Shown here: positions 7,034-16,202 of the stretch, piece after piece | Layout: every line of letters starts with the position of its first letter | Numbering within the stretch: position 1 is the first letter of the stretch | Source of the DNA: Indibacter alkaliphilus LW1 | Lineage (GTDB): Bacteria; Bacteroidota; Bacteroidia; Cytophagales; Cyclobacteriaceae | Assembly: GCF_000295935.2 (NCBI RefSeq) | Contig: NZ_ALWO02000030.1 | Span: 1-36,074 of the forward strand | Length of the DNA stretch: 36,074 nucleotides | Direction: 5' to 3' | Made by a program: the position numbers and the translations under genes | The notes under the pieces: model-generated | Told to the model about the DNA's origin: nothing | Seen by the model: only the letters and a program-made list of their open reading frames with translations | The model's database searches: none

Positions 7034-8107
7034 TCACCTTTCCATCACTAGTCCTTCAAACTCCTGGACTTTATCTATTTTAAAAGTGACTCTGCCATTT
7101 TGAAATGTAAAAGAAATTTCTTTTTCACTAACCATGCTCCAAATGCGTTTAGGCTTAAATTCAGTGTGAATTTCAAATTCTGTATCAAAGACCGGTAAAG
7201 GGTCAAAATAAGTATTTCCACTAAATCCTGTCAGATTGACTAAATGTAGGATCATACCGTCTTTTGCCTCATTGCCATAATTCTCAGGAGTGTTCAAGGC
7301 ATAGTTTTGTAAAATCGCCTCAATTCTCGGATGGGCATTGGTGCGGATGAGTTGGTTCACTTCCGGAAAAATATGGTCTATCAAATCCAAGAATAGATTT
7401 TTATGCTGCTCGTAACCATGAAGATAATAAAGTTTCCCTAGATTGATGGGCATCAAAACCGCTTTTCCGCTATTCTGATTTTTAATGCCAACAGCATGGA
7501 ATCCAGTAGGTTCATGACCGCCAATGATTTCAGGAGGTCCGGGGATACCCGGTGTTAAAATAGGAAGTTGCATTTCCACTGCTCCATCAAAATCATAAAG
7601 CCCTAGGTTGAATTTCCTGAACAGGAGAGATTGTTTGTCAAATCGAGTGAAGAGTTTTTTATTATCAGGTTGAAGGTAAAAACCTGCTCCGTCATGGTTC
7701 AGTTCCTTTATTTTGGCACCAAATAAGTCATCTAATATTTCAGGATGGTCTGAAAGAGAGCGATTGGTAGCAATGATATGGACTCCTTCATTGACCAATT
7801 TTTTCAAAGAAGCCAATGCACTTTGATCTACAGAAGATATCTCAGGCAAAATCACCACCTTGTATTTGCTAAGGGCCTTTTCCTGGACAGCGATTTGACT
7901 CTTTTCTATGATATCAAATTGGATATGTGATTCTAACAACATGAGCTGGATCCCTCTGTATTCCTGAGCTGCTTCACCAGAAGGCCAAGAGCCAGGTGCT
8001 ATGACAGCGACTTTTGCAGGTGATTTGTAGTGGCCAAAATAAGGCTCATATTCTTTGTGGTGGGCGTACACTTTTCTGAAAACTTCAAATTGCCTTGTAA
8101 ATAGCAA
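7034..8107 (-). pseudogene. Glycoside hydrolase fragment: beta-galactosidase trimerisation-like domain without catalytic barrel
   Basis: The open frame (357 codons) starts inside a protein. Residues about 30-125 (KVAVIAPGSWPSGEAAQEYR, KYKVVILPEIS, NEGVHIIATN) resemble the class-I glutamine-amidotransferase-like trimerisation domain found after the TIM barrel in GH42-type beta-galactosidases and related enzymes. The C-terminal part (residues about 215-355) looks like the beta-domain that ends such proteins, with HPRIEAILQNYALN and MILHLVNLTGFSG. There is no catalytic barrel. An in-frame TAA lies just upstream, the only start is a TTG, and there is no signal peptide. I infer that the 5' half was deleted, leaving an inactive remnant. 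A stand-alone regulatory protein is a less likely reading. Confidence 0.68.
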
Positions 8108-8547
8108 TGGATCAAATTAATAGAAAAATGTTGTTAACCTTCTAAAATTTGGATAGGGGGATATTTTATTGGGACAAAGTGATGTGGTTTGGTAATAACT
8201 GTATGCTTTTTAGCAGTTCAGTGCGTGGAAAGGAGGGTTGCACAATCATGCTTAAGTTTCAATTTCCTTTTCAAAAGTTAAGCCTTTGCTCTGTTGGAAA
8301 TTTTTCATTTTCAAAATGTTGGCTTAGGCGTAGAGCAGATTGGTTCTAAGGATATTATGTATGGACTTATATGATCGAAGAGCTAAAGCCATTTCGGTTT
8401 TGTCGGATATTTAATAAATATAAAAGCTACAATTTTCAAGAGATGTTAATATACTATTAATCCAAAATGAACTTTCTGTGACATTCTCATAAGTATCAAT
8501 TCCCGATTCTAAAATTTGGTAACTTTGGATTTGAATGAATTTTAGAA
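8108..8547. other. Non-coding gap upstream of the sigma-factor gene
   Basis: About 440 bases without a credible gene. An imperfect inverted repeat (GCTTAAGTTT at 8250-8259 and AAAGTTAAGC at 8274-8283, 9 of 10 paired) is visible. A plus-strand frame at 8149-8349 has no similarity to known proteins and I treat it as chance. The gap probably holds the promoter of the sigma/anti-sigma genes. Confidence 0.5.
8520..8527 (+). promoter_or_regulatory. Candidate -7 promoter box upstream of the sigma factor gene
   Basis: TAACTTTG fits the Bacteroidetes -7 consensus TAnnTTTG and ends 20 bases before the ATG at 8548. No matching TTTG at the -33 position is evident, so the assignment is tentative. Confidence 0.4.
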
Positions 8548-9147
8548 ATGTATAAGTCAGAGGGGAATTTATGGGAAGACCTGCGTTCCGGGAATGAAAA
8601 GGCTTTTGAGTATTTGTTCGATCAGTACTGGAGCTCCTTATTTCGATATGCCTTTTCTATTTTAGAGGATGAAAATGAAGCTGAAGATTTGGTTCAGGAG
8701 CTTTTTCTGGATATCTGGGAAAAAAGAGAAGTGCAACTTCCGATAAGGACTGAATGGAAAGTTTTCCTTTTCTCCTGCCTAAAAAAGAAAATCCTTAAAA
8801 CCTTCAGAAGTCAGGGAATACGAAAAAAACATCTGGAACAGCTTGTTCATCAGATTGAAAAATCTGACCTGCCATTAAAAGACCTTCTGCATAAGGAATT
8901 GCTTGAACTGATTCATGCCCAGACATTGGTACTGCCGGAAAAAGAAAGGCAGGTCTTTTTATTACATGAATTGGAAGGCTATACTGCCAAAGAGATTTCC
9001 TTACTTAACAAAGTTTCTGAACAGACTGTACGCAATCAGATCGCATCAGCAAGACACAAAATCCTTCCTCAGATTACCAAAGTATTAACTACTTGTTACT
9101 ATTCTACTCCAATTGCTAAGTTTCTGTTAATTCGATTTTTTGAATAG
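8548..9147 (+). CDS. ECF RNA polymerase sigma factor, FecI-like (Bacteroidetes family)
   Basis: The 199-residue protein has sigma-70 region 2 at about residues 10-80 (AFEYLFDQYWSSLFRYAFSI, EAEDLVQELFLDIWEK) and region 4 at about 130-185 (LPEKERQVFLLHELEGYTAK, VSEQTVRNQIASARHKI). Regions 1 and 3 are absent, as in extracytoplasmic-function factors. It directs core RNA polymerase to the promoter of the linked uptake genes. The next gene is a FecR anti-sigma factor and the one after is a SusC protein with an STN domain, the standard order of Bacteroidetes cell-surface-signalling systems. I infer that it activates the SusC/SusD/phosphatase genes when substrate occupies the transporter. Confidence 0.93.
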   Translation: MYKSEGNLWEDLRSGNEKAFEYLFDQYWSSLFRYAFSILEDENEAEDLVQELFLDIWEKREVQLPIRTEWKVFLFSCLKKKILKTFRSQGIRKKHLEQLVHQIEKSDLPLKDLLHKELLELIHAQTLVLPEKERQVFLLHELEGYTAKEISLLNKVSEQTVRNQIASARHKILPQITKVLTTCYYSTPIAKFLLIRFFE

Positions 9148-9190
9148 TTGAAATGGATTCCTCGGGGTACTTCTACCAAACGACGTACTC

Positions 9191-10111
9191 TTGGAAAATC
9201 ACAAAATATCCCGCTTACTGGATAAATACCTCAATGGGACTGCCAACGAATTGGAAAAACAATTACTGGAAAACTGGTTGGATGGCATTGCAGCTTCAGG
9301 TTCCGAAAAGCCTGATGTTAATTTAGAAAAAGTGTCCAGGGCAAAGAAAAATGCCATGGCCGCAATCAGACCTACACGAAAAGTTTTTCAGTCCATTGTA
9401 TTGAAAGTCGCTGCTATATTGTTGCCATTTTTGATTTTGACAATATTGCTTTGGAAAACTGTTGGCAGTTCATATCAGGAAGTAGTAGAAAGTACCCGGG
9501 TAGGGGAGTTCAAGGAGCTATTATTACCCGATAGCAGCTTTGTTCTTCTAAAACCAAACTCAAGCCTGAGCTATCAAAAGGGTTTTGAAAAGGAGAGAAA
9601 AGTAACCTTGTCTGGAAGTGCATTTTTTGATGTAAAAAGAAATCCGGATAAAGTTTTCAGTGTCACAGCAGATGATTCAAAAATAGAAGTACTGGGCACA
9701 TCCTTCGAAGTACAGACTTATAGCCAGTTTCCCGAGCAGCGCATTACGGTAGCAAGTGGCAAAGTAGCCGTCGCCTACAAAGGGAATTCTGTAGCCACAC
9801 TTGAGCAATCAGAACAGCTAAAAATCAATAAACAAAACGGGACTGTGGTCCAAAGCAAAACGGAGTACTATCAGGACCTGAAACTTAAAAGGCTTGTTTT
9901 TGACAATGCAGACCTTAAAGAAGTCGCCCATCTTCTTACAAGCTATTATGATGTACAGATCAGTCACCCGGATGGTACGGGGCTGGGATTAAGTGCCAAT
10001 TTGGAAGCAGGCTTAGACCTGGAAGTGATAATGGATGTGTTGGGCAGTATACTCTCCAAATATGGCTTGAAAATCAAAAAAACAGGATCGAAAAACTACG
10101 AAATTCAATAA
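9191..10111 (+). CDS. FecR-family anti-sigma factor
   Basis: The 306-residue protein has a cytoplasmic N-terminal sigma-binding segment (KYLNGTANELEKQLLENWLD), one transmembrane helix at about residues 65-90 (IVLKVAAILLPFLILTILLW), a periplasmic FecR domain at about 95-205 (RVGEFKELLLPDSSFVLLKP, VTLSGSAFFDVKRNP) and a C-terminal DUF4974-type domain at about 235-305 (RLVFDNADLKEVAHLLTSYY). The periplasmic part contacts the STN domain of the SusC partner, and signal reception frees the sigma factor. The start is a TTG at 9191; no ATG precedes the conserved LLDKYLNG. It is 43 bp from the sigma gene and followed by a hairpin before susC. Confidence 0.92.
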   Translation: MENHKISRLLDKYLNGTANELEKQLLENWLDGIAASGSEKPDVNLEKVSRAKKNAMAAIRPTRKVFQSIVLKVAAILLPFLILTILLWKTVGSSYQEVVESTRVGEFKELLLPDSSFVLLKPNSSLSYQKGFEKERKVTLSGSAFFDVKRNPDKVFSVTADDSKIEVLGTSFEVQTYSQFPEQRITVASGKVAVAYKGNSVATLEQSEQLKINKQNGTVVQSKTEYYQDLKLKRLVFDNADLKEVAHLLTSYYDVQISHPDGTGLGLSANLEAGLDLEVIMDVLGSILSKYGLKIKKTGSKNYEIQ

Positions 10112-10139
10112 CCCGACACCTGTTGGAGCAGGTGTCGGG
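10112..10139 (+). terminator. Perfect 11-bp hairpin between fecR and susC
   Basis: CCCGACACCTG (10112-10122) pairs fully with CAGGTGTCGGG (10129-10139) around a 6-base loop. It begins directly at the end of the FecR stop codon. No T-tract follows, so it is not a standard intrinsic terminator. It may be an attenuator or RNA-processing/stability site separating the regulator mRNA from the uptake-gene mRNA. Confidence 0.55.
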
Positions 10140-10204
10140 ACAGGCTAATTGAATGAAATGGTTTCCATCAATAACCTTTTATTAATTAATCAATCGCTAA
10201 AGTA

Positions 10205-13200
10205 ATGAAAAAAAACAAATTGGAGAAAGCACAAATTCATCAGGGCTTTCTCAAGATCTGTGGGAGTTTTGCGCTCTTACTTTTGACCAATTATGCCATT
10301 GCCCAAGGATCAGGGACATTGGGATATGCAAAAGCTGAAGAAATCCACTTGTCAGAAGCGCTGGGTATGCTTCAGAAAAATTTCAATCTGAATATAATTT
10401 ATGATGCCAAAGAGCTAGATGGATTAAAGGTCAGCAGTAAATCAATCCTAGCAAATGATGCGGAAACGTTTTTTTCCGAACTCACCAAATCCAAAGACAT
10501 CCTTGTGGAAAAAAGAGGAGGGGTGTATTTTATACAGTCTGCATCAAAAAACGCCACTTCGAATACATCAAAGCCAAAAAAAGTTTCAATTGAAGTGAAA
10601 GGAAAAGTGATTGATGGGGAGACCTCCGAAGCACTTTTTGGGGTCACCATTCAGGTAAAAGGTAAAAGCAGTGGTCAGGTGACGGATTTTGATGGCAACT
10701 TTAGATTTGAAGACCTTGAAGAAAATGATGTACTGATATTTTCAATGCTTGGTTATGAACCTCTGGAGGTCCCGGTGGGCAACCGCAGTGACTGGACCAT
10801 CAGAATGAGAAATAAGGAAAATCTTTTGGATGAGGCTGTAGTAATTGGCTACGGTGAAGTCAGCAGGGAAAAATTAACAAGCTCTATAACCAGTGTTGCT
10901 CCCAAAGAATTTAATAGGGGAGTCATTGCAAACCCCGAACAGTTGCTGCAGGGTAAAGTGGCAGGATTGGTGATCAGCAGAGACGGAAACCCCAATGGAG
11001 GTTCGAGTATTGTATTGCGCGGAGCTTCCACACTTAGAGAAGGAGCCGCACAGCAGCCTTTTTATGTCATAGATGGAGTTCCGGGTGCTTCTATCAACTT
11101 GGTATCACCGGACAACATAGTATCCATAGAAGTTTTGAAGGATGCATCTGCCACTGCAATATATGGAAGTAGGGCTGCCAACGGTGTAATTCTTGTCACT
11201 ACAAGAAAAGCACAGCCTACATACGGCTTTATTTACCATGCCTATACAGGTGTAGAACAAGCCTCTAATTCACTTCGGATGATGACAGGAGACGAACTGA
11301 GGTCTTATCTTGCCAAAAACGGACAAAGCCTTTTTCCTAATGACAACGACTATTCAATAAATCAAGGAGATACTGCTTTTGTAAATACGGACTGGCAGGA
11401 TATCGTTACAAGGACGGCAATCAGTCAAAACCACACCCTTAGCTATGGAGGAGGGACAGATAGAGCTACTTTCAATGCCAGCCTCAACTACTTCAATCAG
11501 GAAGGGATTATACGGGAATCCGGCAGAGAAAGGATCATTGCACAGTTTTCTTTAGACCAAAAGGGTTTCGATGATCGTTTGAATTTGAATTTTCAGTTGA
11601 CCAATTCGCTTGATCGGCAGAAGCTGGTGAGAGGAGAGGTTTACAGGCAAATGGTCTCCTATCTTCCTACGGTCAATGTAAGGAATGAAGATGGAAGTTT
11701 TAAAGAAAATACCATCGACCATACTTCCAATTACTTTAACCCTTTGGGCATTCTTGAACTGAATCAGGATAGCAGGGAAAACAATACAATCCTGGGATTT
11801 ATATCAGCAAAGTTTGATGTGACTAAGCAGTTAAATATCAATGTACTGGGTTCGTATCAGTTGGAAAAATTCGAGGGAAAGCAATACCAGAACAGTGAAT
11901 CCATATTGCCGATAGGCTATGAAGGAACTTCCTATTCTGGCCAGCAGGTAGGTGGCATAGCCAAAAGGTTCAGTGTTCAGAACAATAGAAAGGTTTTTGA
12001 ATCATTCTTTGAATATACTCCCCTGAACACGATGAACCAGGAACTGAAAATTTTGGGTGGATATTCCTGGCAGGATGACGTCAATAATGATGGCTTTCAG
12101 GCCACTAATACAGGCTTTGTTTCCGATGTGACAGGAGCGGAGAATTTGGCTTTGGGTTCCAATACATTGAGGGTGGATTATGGCAATTTTTTACAGGTAC
12201 CACTGAGGATAATTTCATTCTACTCCAGGGTAAACTATTCTCTTTATGACAAGTATCTCTTACAGGTTTCCCTTAGAAGGGATGGATCCTCTGCATTCAG
12301 CCGGGACAACAGGTGGGGCAACTTCCCATCAGCATCTGTGGGCTGGTTGATCCATGAGGAAAACTTCCTTTCCGGTCAGTCATTGGTACAGCAGCTAAAG
12401 CTCAGAGCCGGATATGGTGTTACCGGTAACTCTCTTGGGTTTGATCCCCTTTTGACAGTCTTTAGGTTTGGTAGCTCTGGAACCTACTACAATAACGGGG
12501 TCTACGAACAGGCATTAGGTTCTGTAGCTAATGTAAATGACGACCTTAGATGGGAAAGAACTTCTATGTTCAATCTGGGCCTTGACTTTTCACTTTTCAG
12601 CAGTCGTCTAAATGGTAGCCTTGAAGTTTACAATAAGTATACTTCAGACCTTATTTTCAATTACCCGGTTTCTACCACTCTTTTTGTTCATCCCACGATG
12701 ACTGCAAATGTGGGAGAAATATCAAATAAGGGCGTAGAGCTTACTTTGCAAGCCAGCCTAATGCAAAAAGGAAAGTTTGCATGGGAGGTTTCAGGAAATA
12801 TATCGCACAACAGAAACAGGGTAGAAAAGCTTTCAAACTTTGAGTACCAGCTGGATTCAATTCCTACAGCAGGTGGTTCTGGAGCAGGAGTGAGCGGGGT
12901 ATCCACCCAATTGATCAAAGAAGGCTATCCAATAGGTCTATTCAACCTTTTCCAATGGACCGGAAGAAATGAAAATGGCATTTCAACTTTCCGCACCGCA
13001 GATGGTGGGGAAACCTCAGCACCCAGATTTCCTGCTGATGCCGTTCTTATGGGACATGCACAACCCAAATTCACCTATGGTATAGGAAATAACTTCTTTT
13101 ACGGAAACTGGTCTTTGAATGTGTTCATACGAGGTGTTTATGGAAATCAAGTCCTGAATTCTACCAGAGCTGTGCTCTCCAGTATCAGTCAGGCTTATTT

Positions 13201-13516
13201 AAGAAATATTCCTCTTTCAGCCCAGGATGAGCCTATGACAGATGTAAATAACAATTTTTACTCTGACCGCTATTTGGAGCCGGGATCATTTCTTCGGATA
13301 GACAATGCTACACTCGCCTATAATTTTCCTATGGCGAACAGCAAAAGTTTCAAAAACCTGAATGTCTACGTCACAGGCAACAACCTGTTTGTCTTCACCA
13401 AATATTCAGGAATCGATCCAGAGGTAAACCTTGGAGGGTTGACTCCGGGGTTTGATAATAATAACTTTTACCCTATGACCAGAGGGTTCCTGCTGGGATT
13501 GACCCTGGATTTCTAA
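10205..13516 (+). CDS. SusC/RagA-type TonB-dependent transporter with STN signalling domain
   Basis: The 1103-residue outer-membrane protein has a signal peptide (about residues 1-34), a secretin/TonB N-terminal (STN) domain at about 36-105 (IHLSEALGMLQKNFNLNIIY), a carboxypeptidase-regulatory-like domain at about 130-205 (VKGKVIDGETSEALFGVTIQ), a TonB-box region (AVVIGYGEVSREKL), the plug at about 220-335 (VLKDASATAIYGSRAANGVI) and a 22-strand barrel ending GFLLGLTLDF. It imports a ligand handed over by the SusD lipoprotein, using TonB energy. The STN domain is what permits signalling to the FecR protein encoded just upstream, so this transporter is both importer and sensor. Length is usual for the family and the frame is intact. 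Confidence 0.95.
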   Translation: MKKNKLEKAQIHQGFLKICGSFALLLLTNYAIAQGSGTLGYAKAEEIHLSEALGMLQKNFNLNIIYDAKELDGLKVSSKSILANDAETFFSELTKSKDILVEKRGGVYFIQSASKNATSNTSKPKKVSIEVKGKVIDGETSEALFGVTIQVKGKSSGQVTDFDGNFRFEDLEENDVLIFSMLGYEPLEVPVGNRSDWTIRMRNKENLLDEAVVIGYGEVSREKLTSSITSVAPKEFNRGVIANPEQLLQGKVAGLVISRDGNPNGGSSIVLRGASTLREGAAQQPFYVIDGVPGASINLVSPDNIVSIEVLKDASATAIYGSRAANGVILVTTRKAQPTYGFIYHAYTGVEQASNSLRMMTGDELRSYLAKNGQSLFPNDNDYSINQGDTAFVNTDWQDIVTRTAISQNHTLSYGGGTDRATFNASLNYFNQEGIIRESGRERIIAQFSLDQKGFDDRLNLNFQLTNSLDRQKLVRGEVYRQMVSYLPTVNVRNEDGSFKENTIDHTSNYFNPLGILELNQDSRENNTILGFISAKFDVTKQLNINVLGSYQLEKFEGKQYQNSESILPIGYEGTSYSGQQVGGIAKRFSVQNNRKVFESFFEYTPLNTMNQELKILGGYSWQDDVNNDGFQATNTGFVSDVTGAENLALGSNTLRVDYGNFLQVPLRIISFYSRVNYSLYDKYLLQVSLRRDGSSAFSRDNRWGNFPSASVGWLIHEENFLSGQSLVQQLKLRAGYGVTGNSLGFDPLLTVFRFGSSGTYYNNGVYEQALGSVANVNDDLRWERTSMFNLGLDFSLFSSRLNGSLEVYNKYTSDLIFNYPVSTTLFVHPTMTANVGEISNKGVELTLQASLMQKGKFAWEVSGNISHNRNRVEKLSNFEYQLDSIPTAGGSGAGVSGVSTQLIKEGYPIGLFNLFQWTGRNENGISTFRTADGGETSAPRFPADAVLMGHAQPKFTYGIGNNFFYGNWSLNVFIRGVYGNQVLNSTRAVLSSISQAYLRNIPLSAQDEPMTDVNNNFYSDRYLEPGSFLRIDNATLAYNFPMANSKSFKNLNVYVTGNNLFVFTKYSGIDPEVNLGGLTPGFDNNNFYPMTRGFLLGLTLDF

Positions 13517-13530
13517 AAACCTTAAAAAAT

Positions 13531-13571
13531 GCTTCCACCCATAGGGCAAGCCCAGAAATATCTATGGAAGC
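13531..13571 (+). other. Nested inverted repeats between susC and susD
   Basis: GCTTCCA (13531-13537) pairs with TGGAAGC (13565-13571), extendable by TAG/CTA with a small bulge. Inside lies a second hairpin, GGGC-AA-GCCC (13544-13553). No T-tract follows. An RNA structure in the susC-susD spacer could adjust relative expression or protect processed ends. Confidence 0.45.
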
Positions 13572-13606
13572 TGAACCATTTCAGAATTCTTTGAATAAAA
13601 ATTAAC

Positions 13607-15178
13607 ATGAAAATGAAAAATATACTAAGTGCTTTACTATTACTGGGACTACTGTCCTGCACGGACCTTGATGTGCCTATAGAGTCCAGCTATACTTCAG
13701 ATGTGTTTCCAAGATCAGACGCAGAGTTTGCCTCCGTAACCGGGCCTGTATATGTACAGCTGAGAAACAATATAGCCCTTGACTATTATTACCTGCAGGA
13801 ACTGACAACAGATGAAGCAGTCCTTACTGCCAGAGGAGCAGATTATTATGATGGGGGAAGGTACATACAGCTAAATCTACACACTTGGGATGAAACACAC
13901 CCCCATATCAATTCCACTTGGACCTGGGCGTATAGGGGCATCAGCCTTTGTGGTGAAATACTGGCCGCCCTGGAAAATGCCAGTGAGGGTGAAATAAGGG
14001 ACAGGACCGTAGCAGAAATCAGGACCATGCGCGCACTCTATTATTTCTTTGTGATGGACCTGTTTGGAAATGTTCCTATCAGCCCTGAATATGGGGAGCT
14101 TACACTACCTGGAAATTCAGACCGAAGTGCAGTTTTTGCATACCTGGAAAATGAAGTTTCAGAAGCTTTGCCTTTCCTGTCCAAAGAAATCGGGACAGCT
14201 ACATACGGGAAACCAACTTATTGGATGGCCCATGCGCTTCTTGCAAAAATGTATATCAATGCTGAAGTATATACAGGGACAGCTAAGTATCAAGAAGCAG
14301 TGAACTCCATTAACATCATAATGAATGCCAGTGAAAACGGGGCCAACCAGCCCTTTGATCTTGAGGAGAATTACTTGGAAATGTTTGGCTTTAATAACGG
14401 ACCACATATTAAAGAGACCATTTTCGCAATCCCATTTGATCAAAATTTTGGTGCCAATGGGATGAGGTTAGGGAGATTTCCTTTGCATCCACTTTCCAGA
14501 GTGAATTTTGGATTGCCGACTACCATTAGCGTTGGTAATTGTCAACATACCTGGGCAGATTTTTACTATTTATTCGAAAAGGATCCAGAGGACATCAGAA
14601 ATGGGATTTGGTTGGTCGGACACCAATATTATAATGATGGTAGCCCCATGATGGATGGGGATTACCATGTGTTTTTGGACCCTGAGATTGCATTTGTGAA
14701 TGTGGAAACCTTTGATAGAGGGCGATCTCCACAACAGATTGCCCAAGGAGCGCGAAATGTAAAATACACACCAGACCCAACATGGACTTCAAGCAGAGAT
14801 TCCAGAAATGATTTCCTACTGTTCAGGTATGCCGACTTTGTCCTGCTAAAAGCAGAGGCTTTGCTAAGAGGAGCAAATGACCCAATGGGCCAAAACCCTT
14901 TGGAGCTAGTCAATCAGGTCAGGTCAATCCGGAATGCCAGCACCTTGGCTGCCATTGATCTGGATATTCTCTTAGAAGAAAGAGGCAGGGAAATGGCTGG
15001 CGAAACCTGGAGAAGAAATGACCTGATCAGGTTTGGGAAATTTGAAAGTGAGTGGGGGAGAGATGCTGAAACCAATTTACCCGTGAAAACCAACAATGAA
15101 ACATACAGAAGGGTTTTTCCCATTCCTCAAGGTGAACTGGCAACCAACCCTAAATTGATTCAAAACCCCGGATATTAA
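13607..15178 (+). CDS. SusD/RagB-type nutrient-binding lipoprotein
   Basis: The 523-residue protein has a lipoprotein signal peptide with lipidated Cys18 in LLGLLSC, followed by TDLDV. The SusD N-terminal TPR-rich domain covers about residues 25-230 (EIRTMRALYYFFVMDLFGNV). The C-terminal SusD domain includes FLLFRYADFVLLKAEALLRG, LELVNQVRSIRN, LLEERGREMAGETWRRNDLI and the typical end IPQGELATNPKLIQNPGY. It sits on the cell surface as the lid of the SusC barrel and captures the substrate. It is 90 bp downstream of susC and 4 bp upstream of the phosphatase gene, so all three should be co-transcribed. The substrate is not readable from the sequence itself. Confidence 0.94.
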   Translation: MKMKNILSALLLLGLLSCTDLDVPIESSYTSDVFPRSDAEFASVTGPVYVQLRNNIALDYYYLQELTTDEAVLTARGADYYDGGRYIQLNLHTWDETHPHINSTWTWAYRGISLCGEILAALENASEGEIRDRTVAEIRTMRALYYFFVMDLFGNVPISPEYGELTLPGNSDRSAVFAYLENEVSEALPFLSKEIGTATYGKPTYWMAHALLAKMYINAEVYTGTAKYQEAVNSINIIMNASENGANQPFDLEENYLEMFGFNNGPHIKETIFAIPFDQNFGANGMRLGRFPLHPLSRVNFGLPTTISVGNCQHTWADFYYLFEKDPEDIRNGIWLVGHQYYNDGSPMMDGDYHVFLDPEIAFVNVETFDRGRSPQQIAQGARNVKYTPDPTWTSSRDSRNDFLLFRYADFVLLKAEALLRGANDPMGQNPLELVNQVRSIRNASTLAAIDLDILLEERGREMAGETWRRNDLIRFGKFESEWGRDAETNLPVKTNNETYRRVFPIPQGELATNPKLIQNPGY

Positions 15179-15182
15179 AGTT

Positions 15183-16118
15183 ATGCTGAAAAGGTTATTA
15201 ATTTTCTGTTTGATATTTTCAGGCTTGGTATTAAGGGTAGAATCACAGACAATTGACCCAACTGTTAGATCCAATAAATTCATAGTTATTGGTGACTGGG
15301 GGAGAAATGGAGATGATCAGCAGCTGGAAGTTGCTGATCAACTTATCCATCAGGTGAAAAAATATAAACCCGATTTTATCATTTCATCAGGTGATAATTT
15401 CTACCCTAATGGTGTCAGAAGTATTCATGATCCCTTGTGGAAACATTCATTTGAAGATATTTATAAAAGCTATCATCTTCAGATAGATTGGTACGCTATT
15501 TTAGGAAATCATGATTACCTCGGTGACCCGGATGCTCAGGTGGAATACTCCCGCATTTCCAGAAGATGGAACATGCCTGAAAGGTATTACTCCAAAACTA
15601 TTCCAATAAAAGGAAGTAGGAAAAAGGCTTTGTTTATTTATATTGATACCAATAGCCTAATACCTGAATTTTATGCCAATTCTATCTACGGTCCCAATGT
15701 TGCCAAGTCAGACTCCTCAGCCCAAAAAAAGTGGATGAAGAAACTCATTGAAGAAGAAGATGACGAAATTGCCTGGAAAATCGTAGTAGGTCATCACCCT
15801 GTATATACAGGTGGAAGGACCAATGGTTATGATACCAGGTCCATTAGAAAATCATTGGAAAATTTGTTGAGGCATTCAGAAGTAGACCTTTACATCAGCG
15901 GCCATGACCACAGCCTTCAATACCTTGAGCATAACGGCATCAAACAGGTGATTTCTGGGTCGGCATCAGAAGTTACCCAAAGTGATACGCTGCCATATAC
16001 AAAGTTCACCGCATCAGAGGCAGGCTTTATCCTGTTTTCCTTGACTGAAGAAAAAATTGAGTTTGATGTCATCAATAAGAGTGGAGTAACGCTCTACCAT
16101 AGCAAAATCGAAAAGTAG
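15183..16118 (+). CDS. Exported purple-acid-phosphatase-type metallophosphoesterase
   Basis: The 311-residue protein has a signal peptide (about residues 1-21) and all five metal-site motifs of calcineurin-like/purple acid phosphatases: GDWG (Asp38), GDNFY (Asp71, Tyr74), GNHDY (Asn109, His110), VVGHHP (near 200) and GHDH (near 240). Tyr74 is at the position of the tyrosine that ligates ferric iron in purple acid phosphatases, and size and layout resemble the single-domain tartrate-resistant (ACP5) type. It should hydrolyse phosphomonoesters in the periplasm or at the surface. The gene starts 4 bp after susD, which makes phosphate release from the imported ligand, or from a polymer before import, its likely job. 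Sequence alone does not say which ester. Confidence 0.92.
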   Translation: MLKRLLIFCLIFSGLVLRVESQTIDPTVRSNKFIVIGDWGRNGDDQQLEVADQLIHQVKKYKPDFIISSGDNFYPNGVRSIHDPLWKHSFEDIYKSYHLQIDWYAILGNHDYLGDPDAQVEYSRISRRWNMPERYYSKTIPIKGSRKKALFIYIDTNSLIPEFYANSIYGPNVAKSDSSAQKKWMKKLIEEEDDEIAWKIVVGHHPVYTGGRTNGYDTRSIRKSLENLLRHSEVDLYISGHDHSLQYLEHNGIKQVISGSASEVTQSDTLPYTKFTASEAGFILFSLTEEKIEFDVINKSGVTLYHSKIEK

Positions 16119-16166
16119 TCTTAAATGTATTTATCTATAAAGTGTTTTTGACTATTATTTAAAGTT

Positions 16167-16202
16167 CCGGATGATTAAACGTTTTCATCCGGGATTTCTT
16201 TT
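16167..16202 (+). terminator. Intrinsic terminator of the sigma/FecR/SusCD/phosphatase cluster
   Basis: CCGGATGA (16167-16174) pairs perfectly with TCATCCGG (16185-16192) across a 10-base loop, followed by a T-rich run (GATTTCTTTT). It lies about 50 bp after the phosphatase stop and closes the operon. Confidence 0.8.

Noticed and set aside
8149-8349. 66-codon plus-strand frame upstream of the sigma factor gene
   Set aside because: Composition unlike neighbouring proteins (rich in Cys, Trp, Phe) and no similarity; treated as part of the promoter region.
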